A DNA stretch of 22,133 nt from DAOMFM01 sp035429825 (lineage in GTDB: Bacteria > Acidobacteriota > Blastocatellia > UBA7656 > JADIYM01). The position numbers and the translations under genes are program-made. The notes below the pieces were generated by a model that worked only from the letters and a program-made list of their open reading frames with translations, was not told where the DNA came from and did no database searches. Positions 1 through 6,523 of the stretch are shown here, one piece after another (the first letter of the stretch is position 1; each line of letters starts with the position of its first letter). The DNA lies in NCBI GenBank assembly GCA_044224215.1, contig JBGAKX010000074.1, positions 1 through 22,133 of the forward strand. Direction: 5' to 3'.

Positions 1-1
1 A

Positions 2-2593
2 GGGGACGTCACCCGGGCGCGGACCTTGTATGCGCGCGGAATCCAGCTGTATGAAACGTCCAAGGGGAGTGAGTATGTTGACCAACTCGGAGTCGCGCTC
101 TCGAACCTCGCAGTAATCGATCAAGATGCTGGCAGGTACAGATCCGCTGAGACGCTCTTTCTGCGGGCCCTCGCTCTATACGAAGGGAAATTCGGCGCGA
201 CATCTGAGGCACTAATACCGACCCTCAACGGTCTCGCGAATAATTACTTCCGCTTGGGGGACTTTCGAAGCGCCGAGGATATCCACCGACGAACGCTTGA
301 AATCGCATTGCACGCCAAACCGGGAGATGTATCACGCGCACGCGGGCAGTATGCGGCATTGATGAACCTCGGCAACCTCGCCATCGCCCGAGGCGATTTT
401 CAGGCGGCTGACGAGTACTTCGAGCAAGTCCGTGTATCTGCCGCGCCGTCAGCGATGACAAATTCCCAGGAACTGGTATCGAGCGTCCAGCCTGATGTTG
501 CTCGCTCACTAGCATTTCCCTTTGCAGGCCTTTCGGAAGTTGCGGTCAAGAAGGGCGAATTCGCTAGGGCCGAGGCTCTGCTTGAACAGACACTGAACCT
601 CTACGACATAGGTTGGGGTGCTGACTGGATCTCCGACTGGAAGGCATCGTCCATCGAATCGCTTGGCGAGGTCTACCAGAAAACGTCCCGGCTCGATGCT
701 GCCGAGTCGGAGTTCGAGAAAGCCATCACGTCGTATGAGAAGATCGACGGGCCCGATCATCCCGATGTGGCACGAGCGCTTCAGAAACTGGCTCGAGCGC
801 GCATCGAGCGCGGATCGTTCGCGTCCGCTGAGGACCTGCTCCGCCGTGCTCTCGAGATCCGTACTCACGTGCTTGGTGCAGATCATCCCGAGGTCGCGGT
901 GACACTCTATGACCTCGCACAAGTTCGATGGGCGCGCGGCAACGTAGCCGAGGCGGCCGCACTATTCGAGCAGGCGGAGACAGTACGGGAGCACAACATC
1001 GCACGCAACGTTGACGTTGGCTCTGACCGCCAGAAGGGACTATATGTCGGTCAATTCGAGGACGAACAGGATCTTCTCATCTCATTTGCAGCGATCGCTC
1101 CTCGTGATACAGGGGCTGTGAATCTCGCTCTAGCAAGTGTCCTTGCACGCAAAGCTCGATCCTTGGACGCAACTGCCGCCGGCCTTGCGGCGCTTCGTGA
1201 GCGTGCCGCGCCTGCGGACCGGCCGCTGTTTGACGATCTTGCCGATACGCGATCCGAGCTTGCCACACTCGTCATGCGCGGCCCGGGCAAGCTTGATCGC
1301 GTCGGCTTTGTTTCGGCCATCGAAGCGCTTGAGCGCCGTGTCGATCAGATCGAGTCGGACGTCAGTGCGCGTGCGGCCGGCGCCGCGGTTCGCAATTTAC
1401 CAGTGTCGATTGATGCCGTGCGAAACGCGCTCCCGCCTGCTGGCGCCTTGGTCGAGGTCGTGAGGTTCCGCACTTGGGCTCCAGCCAGCCCGGGCACGAA
1501 GGCGTCGCAGCACTACGCGGCCTTCGTACTCGCTCGAGCGAATATACCGCGCCTGGTTGATCTCGGCGAGGTCAAAGCGATAGACGCCGCCACGAACCTA
1601 CTTCGTGCGGCGCTCGGCAACCCCGGTCGTCGCGACGCGGGTGAGCTTTCACGAGCGCTGGACGAACGAGTGATGCGCCCCATTCGGGCCGTTCTTACTA
1701 CTGACGTGCGCCAGTTGATCCTCTCGCCTGACGGTGCGCTGAACCTCGTGCCCTTTGCCGCGCTAAGAGACGAGCACGGTTCCTTTCTCGTTGAGCGGTA
1801 TCTGATCTCGGTCGTCACGAGCGGGCGCGATCTGATGCGTATCCGTCAAGACGTAGCCAGCAGGAGCGGACCTGTGATCGTTGCGAATCCCGACTACTCT
1901 GGGACCGACGCGATCGCGGAGGCGCGCGGGGCCAATATGGCGGATGTACGATTCGGAAGTCTCCCCGGAACGCAGACCGAGGCTACGGCGCTTGAGAGAG
2001 TACTAAGTGGTGCGACGGTTTTTGCGCGCGAGCAGGCAACAGAGACGATGGTGAAACACGTGACTGGCCCGCTCGTTCTCCATGTCGCGACCCACGGGTT
2101 CTACGTGGACGAATCGCGCGACCGCAAACCAGCTGTATTGTCCGGGTTCGGTAATCCCTTACTGCGTTCGGGACTTGCGCTCGCGGGCGCAAACCGCCGC
2201 AATGGTGGCAATGGCGAAGATGGGATTCTCACGGCACTCGAAGCATCGGGACTCGACTTGTGGGGAACAAAGCTCGTCGTGCTCTCGGCGTGTGATACCG
2301 GCCTCGGCGAGGTGCGCGCAGGCGAGGGCGTTTACGGTCTTCGGCGCGCGCTCGTGCTTGCGGGTTCCGAGACCCAGGTGATGAGCCTTTGGTCTGTCGA
2401 CGATAGCGCCACGCGCGAGCTAATGGTCGCTTACTACACGGAACTGCTCGCGGGTGCCGGCCGCGCCGAGGCCATGCGCCGTGTACAGCTCAAGATGCTC
2501 AAGGACCCGAAGCGTCGCCATCCGGCCTTCTGGGCAGGCTTCATCGTCTCGGGTGACTGGAGACCGCTTTTAAAATCGACGTTCGAGAATTGA
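2..2593 (+). CDS. TPR-CHAT caspase-like protease protein, 5' end missing
   Basis: The frame is open from the window edge, and the codons before the first possible start (TTG at 26) already read as a TPR helix, so the true start lies outside the window. The first ~330 residues hold several tetratricopeptide repeats with the Kinesin-light-chain spacing (for example a DHPDVARAL...GSFASAEDLLRRAL unit). A helical linker follows, and then a CHAT domain fills the last ~300 residues. The catalytic dyad is visible: His in HVATHG (codon 2093-2095) and Cys in LSACDTG (codon 2291-2293). The downstream GEGVYGLRRAL and SLWSVDD blocks and the closing HPAFWAGF block are typical of the family. CHAT domains are caspase/separase-like cysteine peptidases, and the TPRs probably bind a partner or substrate. 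No signal peptide can be judged because the N-terminus is absent. Composition looks less GC-rich than its neighbours. The substrate is unknown; a role in signalling, regulated proteolysis or defence is possible. Confidence 0.9.
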   Translation, partial: GDVTRARTLYARGIQLYETSKGSEYVDQLGVALSNLAVIDQDAGRYRSAETLFLRALALYEGKFGATSEALIPTLNGLANNYFRLGDFRSAEDIHRRTLEIALHAKPGDVSRARGQYAALMNLGNLAIARGDFQAADEYFEQVRVSAAPSAMTNSQELVSSVQPDVARSLAFPFAGLSEVAVKKGEFARAEALLEQTLNLYDIGWGADWISDWKASSIESLGEVYQKTSRLDAAESEFEKAITSYEKIDGPDHPDVARALQKLARARIERGSFASAEDLLRRALEIRTHVLGADHPEVAVTLYDLAQVRWARGNVAEAAALFEQAETVREHNIARNVDVGSDRQKGLYVGQFEDEQDLLISFAAIAPRDTGAVNLALASVLARKARSLDATAAGLAALRERAAPADRPLFDDLADTRSELATLVMRGPGKLDRVGFVSAIEALERRVDQIESDVSARAAGAAVRNLPVSIDAVRNALPPAGALVEVVRFRTWAPASPGTKASQHYAAFVLARANIPRLVDLGEVKAIDAATNLLRAALGNPGRRDAGELSRALDERVMRPIRAVLTTDVRQLILSPDGALNLVPFAALRDEHGSFLVERYLISVVTSGRDLMRIRQDVASRSGPVIVANPDYSGTDAIAEARGANMADVRFGSLPGTQTEATALERVLSGATVFAREQATETMVKHVTGPLVLHVATHGFYVDESRDRKPAVLSGFGNPLLRSGLALAGANRRNGGNGEDGILTALEASGLDLWGTKLVVLSACDTGLGEVRAGEGVYGLRRALVLAGSETQVMSLWSVDDSATRELMVAYYTELLAGAGRAEAMRRVQLKMLKDPKRRHPAFWAGFIVSGDWRPLLKSTFEN

Positions 2594-2889
2594 TCCATCG
2601 TCAGACAAATGGCGTCCGATAACGGTTCTTATGCGCAAGGCGTGGGCGCGGTCAGGGATATCGATCAGTCTCGATGGCCTGACAAATCGTCATGCTGGCG
2701 AGCATCGCGCCGTTGTGCGCCCGGCAATCTTCCTCTCCGTTTGGCTCGTGGCGCTCAGCGTGGTACCGTGGCGCCTCGTAGATCTCGTGGGCGCGCGCGC
2801 ATCAGCGCGCCGAAGCAGTGCACCAAATCTTGGAGAGGAGACGGCACACTCGCACCGGACCAGCCGGTCGCGTTCGTGTCAACGCATTC
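2594..2889. other. Intergenic stretch with no convincing gene
   Basis: Just under 300 bases separate the CHAT gene from the propeller gene. A plus-strand frame opens at an ATG at 2631 with one hydrophobic stretch. It runs on into the propeller gene in the wrong frame and has no good ribosome binding site, so I do not accept it. No clear terminator or promoter stands out. The promoter of the propeller/PPC unit should lie here. Confidence 0.5.
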
Positions 2890-3882
2890 ATGACGACACG
2901 CCCACAGACTTCGCACTTCGTCCTCGCCACGTGTGCCGCGCTCGCCTGCACCGCGCTTGCCGCGATAGCTCACCCCGGTCAGGGAGCCTCGAAGGCCTCG
3001 GCTTCTTCAGCGACCGTCGAACGCCCGCGGTGGCTTGCCGTCGATCGACTCCAGGGCTCGGGCATCGCGATTGTCGGCTCCGAGGTCTACGTCGCCAACG
3101 ACCGGGCCGGCGCCGACGCGAACACAATCGAGGTCTTCAATCGCAACGCCACGGGAGAGAGCAGTTCGCCCGTGCGCAAGATCGTCCTCGACGTGAGCCA
3201 CCCGGCGATCGCCGATCCTGCCAAGAAGAAATACTACGAGGTTCGGGTCTGCAAAGAGGGAGCGACGTGCGATCCGCTCGACATCGAGGACCTCGCGGTC
3301 GATGGCGCCGGCGCCATCTACGTCTCGGTCGAAGGGAGACCGGACTGCGTCATCAAGTTCGACCCGAAGAGCTACCGCGCGGTTGACGTCTGGGGCGATG
3401 TCACGGGTGACCAGGGCAATCTTGGGGCAGAAGGGCTCGCCGTTACGCCCGATGGGACGTACATCTTCGTCGGCCATCAGCACCCCGCCGAGATCAGCGT
3501 TATCAACACGAAGACGACGTGGGTTTCGAAGGGCCCGATCGAGATGGCCGAAATCTGCGGTCTCGCCTACGACGGGGCAAAGAAAGAGCTTCTCGTCCTC
3601 GACGCGACGGTCCCCGAGATCGTCCGTATCACGCTCGACGGCAGAGTCCTCGAGCGGTACGCAATCGGCACCGGGGCCGACCTCGACCCCTCGGGCAAGC
3701 GATACGTCGGGGTGAAGTTCGACGCAATCGCGCTCGGCCCGGCGGGGAACGCGGTGTGGCTCGTAACCGATCCGCCGCACGACCCCTCGCACCCGTACGG
3801 ACCGGCGGACAAGGGGGCGACTGTGCCGGATGGCTTCGTCAAGGGCTACTCGATGCTCTATCGCGTCAGGCTTGGCCGGTAA
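2890..3882 (+). CDS. Secreted beta-propeller protein (NHL/SMP-30-like)
   Basis: A 330-residue protein whose N-terminus (about 35 residues, with a run LATCAALACTALAAIA) is a Sec signal peptide. This is why I take the ATG at 2890 rather than the upstream GTG at 2818. No strong Shine-Dalgarno precedes it. The mature part shows repeated propeller-blade signatures: DIEDLAVDGAGAIYVS, EGLAVTPDGTYIFVG, CGLAYDGAKKELLVLD and AIALGPAGNAVWLVTD. These are the hydrophobic strand, turn and strand patterns of NHL or SMP-30-type propellers. The acidic DIEDLA motif recurs in the DUF3616-type protein at 15587. It probably acts in the periplasm or at the surface as a binding protein or esterase/lactonase-like enzyme; the ligand is unknown. 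The next gene starts 11 bases after its stop, so the two form an operon. Confidence 0.75.
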   Translation: MTTRPQTSHFVLATCAALACTALAAIAHPGQGASKASASSATVERPRWLAVDRLQGSGIAIVGSEVYVANDRAGADANTIEVFNRNATGESSSPVRKIVLDVSHPAIADPAKKKYYEVRVCKEGATCDPLDIEDLAVDGAGAIYVSVEGRPDCVIKFDPKSYRAVDVWGDVTGDQGNLGAEGLAVTPDGTYIFVGHQHPAEISVINTKTTWVSKGPIEMAEICGLAYDGAKKELLVLDATVPEIVRITLDGRVLERYAIGTGADLDPSGKRYVGVKFDAIALGPAGNAVWLVTDPPHDPSHPYGPADKGATVPDGFVKGYSMLYRVRLGR

Positions 3883-3893
3883 AGGAGCTCACT

Positions 3894-4361
3894 ATGCACA
3901 TCCCACGACGCTTCGTCCCCTTCGTCATCGGCCTCGCGGTCGCCAGTTCCATCGTGGCGCCCCGTCCGGTCCAGGCAAGCACGGCCCAGGCGCAGCAGCG
4001 GCTGTTCGGGCTCATCGACGTACTCAGGCAGAAATATCCCGCGCTCCGCGATCGGACGGAGTACGGGCTCGGGACGCTCGACGAGGGCGCTACAGAGATC
4101 TACCGCGAGAACTTCCAGGCGGGAACCACATATGTCGTCGTTGCGGTAGGGTGCGACACCGCCCAGGACATCGACATCGCCATCGCCAACGAACGCGGAA
4201 AGATCCTGACGGCGGATACGGATCGGTCCGCCGCGGCTGCCGTGATCTTCGAGCCGCAACACACGGGAACCTATCTCATCGGCGTCAACATGGCAGCGAC
4301 CACGAGCGGGGATACGGCGCACTTCGCGTATCAGGTCTTCTACGTGGACGTCGAGCGGTAG
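3894..4361 (+). CDS. Small secreted protein with PPC-like beta-sandwich
   Basis: A 155-residue protein preceded by an AAAGGAG ribosome site seven bases before the ATG. Residues 1-30 form a signal peptide ending near PVQASTAQA. Residues ~70-150 resemble the bacterial pre-peptidase C-terminal (PPC) fold. An acidic DIDIAIANERGKIL strand-turn-strand is followed by a second strand and the late GTYLIGV motif, matching the usual pattern of a DxDLYVYD-like strand and a G-x-Y-x-(V/I) strand. PPC domains are usually accessory parts of secreted peptidases. Here the domain stands alone behind the propeller gene, suggesting a stand-alone binding or chaperone-like role. The family assignment rests on pattern only. 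Confidence 0.7.
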   Translation: MHIPRRFVPFVIGLAVASSIVAPRPVQASTAQAQQRLFGLIDVLRQKYPALRDRTEYGLGTLDEGATEIYRENFQAGTTYVVVAVGCDTAQDIDIAIANERGKILTADTDRSAAAAVIFEPQHTGTYLIGVNMAATTSGDTAHFAYQVFYVDVER

Positions 4362-4378
4362 CCGTTCGACTTCAGGTG

Positions 4379-4402
4379 GGGCCCAACCCGGCGGTCGGGC
4401 CC
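4379..4402. terminator. Hairpin between convergent genes
   Basis: A 10-bp stem with one mismatch (GGGCCCAACC against GGTCGGGCCC) closes a CGGC loop. It lies 17 bases past the PPC-like gene stop and 15 bases past the stop of the convergent periplasmic gene. On the plus strand it is followed by a loosely T-rich tail (TTGCCGTCGTCTTCTC), not a clean U-run. It could stop transcription in both directions. Confidence 0.5.
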
Positions 4403-4417
4403 TTGCCGTCGTCTTCT

Positions 4418-5020
4418 CTACCGAGCGGCGCCGTGGTTTTCGCGCCGACGATCGTTGCTTACCTCGAGGGAGTCGCCCGTCTGGTGATCTTCGATCTGGA
4501 ACCGGAGGAAGTCGTGAACCGCGTCGAGTGCATCCGGGCTCTTTGTCGAGATGTGCACAATCGCGCCCCTGTCGGTTTGTTCGTACGTGTAGGTGATGTC
4601 AGCCTTGCGGCGCTCCATCGCCGGGACACCGGGCGGAATGCGATGGTGGATGGCCATCGGGGCTTCAAAATGACCTTCTGAGAATTCCTTCGCGATCGAT
4701 CGCAGATGCGTGCGAATCCGGTCCCGGCTCTCAGCATCGGACGCGTCATTCGCGATCACCTCGATCGATCCCCCATCAGGCGTGAGATGGAAGTGATGCG
4801 TCGTCTTTACGTGACTGAAGCCCATCTCTGAGTCGCCCCGGGTATTCACACCATCGTGATGCACCTTCTCGTCCTGACCTTCGGGGGCGAGCTCGGCATG
4901 CATCGGGCATGTGGCCGGGTCCTTGGCCGGCGCTGCGTTCTGCGCCGAGGCGCCTGCAGTCCAGTAACCGAAGTGCGCAATAGCCGCGAGCGCCACCGCC
5001 ATCGTCGTCTTGCGTGTCAT
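4418..5020 (-). CDS. Periplasmic Cys/Met/His-rich protein of unknown function, MerR-linked
   Basis: A 200-residue exported protein. The start ATG at 5020 follows an AGGAGA ribosome site, opens a signal peptide (residues 1-26, ending AGASAQ) and overlaps the merR stop by four bases (ATGA). The mature N-terminus carries CPMH (Cys38, Met40, His41), which resembles the TCPMHPE motif of heavy-metal-binding domains. It is followed by His54/His55, Met66, His70 and a THHFHL cluster (75-78). The rest is a conserved alpha/beta domain (IEVIANDASDAESRD, FLRFQIEDHQTGD) that I recognise as recurring in many soil-bacterial genomes without a proven function. The soft ligands, periplasmic address and coupling to a MerR regulator suggest binding of copper or a similar metal, or response to it. 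That is inference. Confidence 0.75.
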   Translation of the reverse strand: MTRKTTMAVALAAIAHFGYWTAGASAQNAAPAKDPATCPMHAELAPEGQDEKVHHDGVNTRGDSEMGFSHVKTTHHFHLTPDGGSIEVIANDASDAESRDRIRTHLRSIAKEFSEGHFEAPMAIHHRIPPGVPAMERRKADITYTYEQTDRGAIVHISTKSPDALDAVHDFLRFQIEDHQTGDSLEVSNDRRRENHGAAR

Positions 5021-5496
5021 GGTCGTTGTCTCCTGCCAAGTTGTCTTTGCCGACCTATCGACTGCGCGGTCGTGCGCCCCAGCGATTCGAGCAGTCCAGC
5101 AGCGACGCCCGGTGGCGTGGTCGAGATCCGCCGATCCCATTCGAGGAGCAAGGTTCGAAGCGACTCGACGAGTGTTGTGAGGTCCTCGAGGCGGGCCTCC
5201 GCCTCTGCCAGCTTTCCCGCGGCAAGCGCGCGAACTCTCCCGCACGGTGCTCCCCCGCGCGCGCGAACGCCGAGCACGTCCGACAGCTCGTCAAGCGTGA
5301 ACCCAAGCGCGAGTGCCGCGCGAATGAGCCGCAGTCGATCAAGCGCCTCCGCCGGATAGTGACGATACCCGTTCGCCAGACGTGGCACGCTGAGAATTCC
5401 CTTCCGTTCGTAGTGGCGAAGCGTGTCCGGGCTCACGCCGACGAGGCGGGCCAGCTGACCCGAGGAATACCCTGCTCGCGAGGCATTCACCTTCAT
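5017..5496 (-). CDS. MerR-family transcriptional regulator
   Basis: A 159-residue regulator. Residues 10-75 form the winged helix-turn-helix: YSSGQLARLVGVSPDTLRHY, then GYRHYP in the wing and LGFTLDEL. A long coiled-coil dimerisation helix follows (residues ~86-120). The usual metal-sensor pair of cysteines is missing; only Cys85 (in APCGRV) is seen, so the effector is uncertain. I place the start at 5496 (MKVNAS). The alternative ATG at 5505 lies inside the -10 box of the promoter seen at 5504-5535. The stop codon overlaps the start of the periplasmic gene downstream (ATGA), implying translational coupling. The protein probably activates its own operon by untwisting the long spacer, as MerR proteins do. 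Confidence 0.9.
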   Translation of the reverse strand: MKVNASRAGYSSGQLARLVGVSPDTLRHYERKGILSVPRLANGYRHYPAEALDRLRLIRAALALGFTLDELSDVLGVRARGGAPCGRVRALAAGKLAEAEARLEDLTTLVESLRTLLLEWDRRISTTPPGVAAGLLESLGRTTAQSIGRQRQLGRRQRP

Positions 5497-5503
5497 GGCG
5501 CCC

Positions 5504-5535
5504 ATTCTAAACCTTGGAACCGATTCCAGGGTCAA
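5504..5535 (-). promoter_or_regulatory. MerR-type promoter and operator with 20-bp spacer
   Basis: Read on the minus strand, TTGACC (5535-5530) and TAGAAT (5509-5504) are separated by 20 bases. Over-long 19-20 bp spacers are the hallmark of promoters activated by MerR proteins. The spacer holds a dyad, CCTTGGAA-4-TTCCAGGG (5512-5531), with 7 of 8 arm positions matching, centred where a MerR dimer binds. Transcription should begin near 5497, right at the merR ATG, so the message is probably leaderless. Confidence 0.8.
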
Positions 5536-5643
5536 GGGCCATTTCTCACGGGCCTGGCGGGACCCCAGCCAGGGCGTAGCATTAGAAATCGCGGCCGTCG
5601 GGTCGCCTCGGATAGCGGTACACAGTCGCACCACCGCACGCAC

Positions 5644-6327
5644 TCATCGCGCGGCGTCCGCCTCGCGGCACGCGGCGATCGCTGACGCCCGCAATTCCTC
5701 GAGCTCGGCGCGAGGAACGTCAAAGTCGGGCATCTTCGCAGGAGCTTCGCCCGTCAGGCGCTGATAGATCACCAGCGCCGCGAGCACGGACCCGTCCATC
5801 GACGGGTGGAATCCGTCGGGACCGAACAGATCGATCGACGGGTCACGGACCATCGCGTCGCGCCGGGCGTCGCCGACGGGCATGAGCATGGAGCCGGACT
5901 TTCGGGCAGCGATCCGGTAGGACTCGCGCACGCGGTCAAAGTCGAACGAACGGTTGCGCGCGGCCCAGACCTGATAGACGGCCGGGCGGCCTCCGGCCTG
6001 TCGGATCATGTCGGCGAAACGCGTCGAGTACTCGATCAGGTTGTCGCGGAACTCCGGCGACGCCGACGGCCCCTGCTGAAACACGACGACGTCCCAACCT
6101 CCCTTCGCTATGGCCTTCGGAGCATTGCCGCGCGCGATGTGGTCCTCGAGCGCATAGTTGGGATACGCGATCATCGTCGTGTCGATTCGCCGGCCGTTCG
6201 CGCGTCCGATCCGCTCCACGAGCGCGGGCACGTCGTTGAAGTAGGTCAGGCTGTTCCCCACGAAGAGCACGCGCATGTTCGGCACGGGCGACGCGACGAG
6301 CAGAAGGAGTGCGAGGACACCTGACAT
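5644..6327 (-). CDS. SGNH/GDSL-type hydrolase, probably exported
   Basis: A 227-residue protein starting at the ATG at 6327, with a short hydrophobic N-terminus (VLALLLLVASPVP). A GTG at 6351 would add eight residues. Block I is VLFVGNSLTYFND, with nucleophile Ser26. Block V is FGPDGFHPS, with Asp171 and His174 completing the triad. The middle VVVFQQGPSAS segment fits the position where SGNH enzymes carry oxyanion-hole residues. Family members hydrolyse esters such as lipids or O-acetylated sugars; the substrate here is unknown. It lies 120 bases or more from its neighbours and is transcribed alone or downstream of the gene fragment at 6394. Confidence 0.8.
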   Translation of the reverse strand: MSGVLALLLLVASPVPNMRVLFVGNSLTYFNDVPALVERIGRANGRRIDTTMIAYPNYALEDHIARGNAPKAIAKGGWDVVVFQQGPSASPEFRDNLIEYSTRFADMIRQAGGRPAVYQVWAARNRSFDFDRVRESYRIAARKSGSMLMPVGDARRDAMVRDPSIDLFGPDGFHPSMDGSVLAALVIYQRLTGEAPAKMPDFDVPRAELEELRASAIAACREADAAR

Positions 6328-6393
6328 GTTCGATTCCCGGACTGTTTCCACCGCGACAGAGCGACCGCGCCGACGAAATCCGCCGTCGACAGG

Positions 6394-6507
6394 TCACACA
6401 TCGAAGATCTCGAGGTCTGGATAACCAAAACGCACAGGGCCGGCGAGTATTTCGATCTCGACGATCTTTCCGTCCGTGATCGTGAAACCAAGGAACGTAC
6501 GCGGCTT
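6394..6507 (-). pseudogene. 3' remnant of a SnoaL-like / ECF41 sigma-factor C-terminus
   Basis: The last 37 residues of this minus-strand frame read FLGFTITDGKIVEIEIL, then a proline-containing turn, then PDLEIFDV and a stop. This matches the way SnoaL-like domains at the C-terminus of ECF41-type sigma factors end (a GFTV-x-DGKIVEID-x-x-x-DP segment then a short acidic tail). Upstream, the same frame becomes an arginine-rich out-of-frame reading of the M61 gene, so no body of the protein remains. It lies between the M61 stop and the SGNH gene. I read it as a leftover from a deletion. A chance resemblance cannot be excluded. Confidence 0.45.
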
Positions 6508-6523
6508 CGCGCTTGCGGAACTG

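Noticed and set aside
2631..3386. A 251-codon plus-strand frame with one hydrophobic stretch
   Set aside because: Most of it overlaps the propeller gene in the wrong frame and becomes arginine-rich; no ribosome site and no family resemblance.
3007..3792. A 261-codon minus-strand frame
   Set aside because: Antisense to the secreted propeller; acidic/Arg-rich shadow without a domain.
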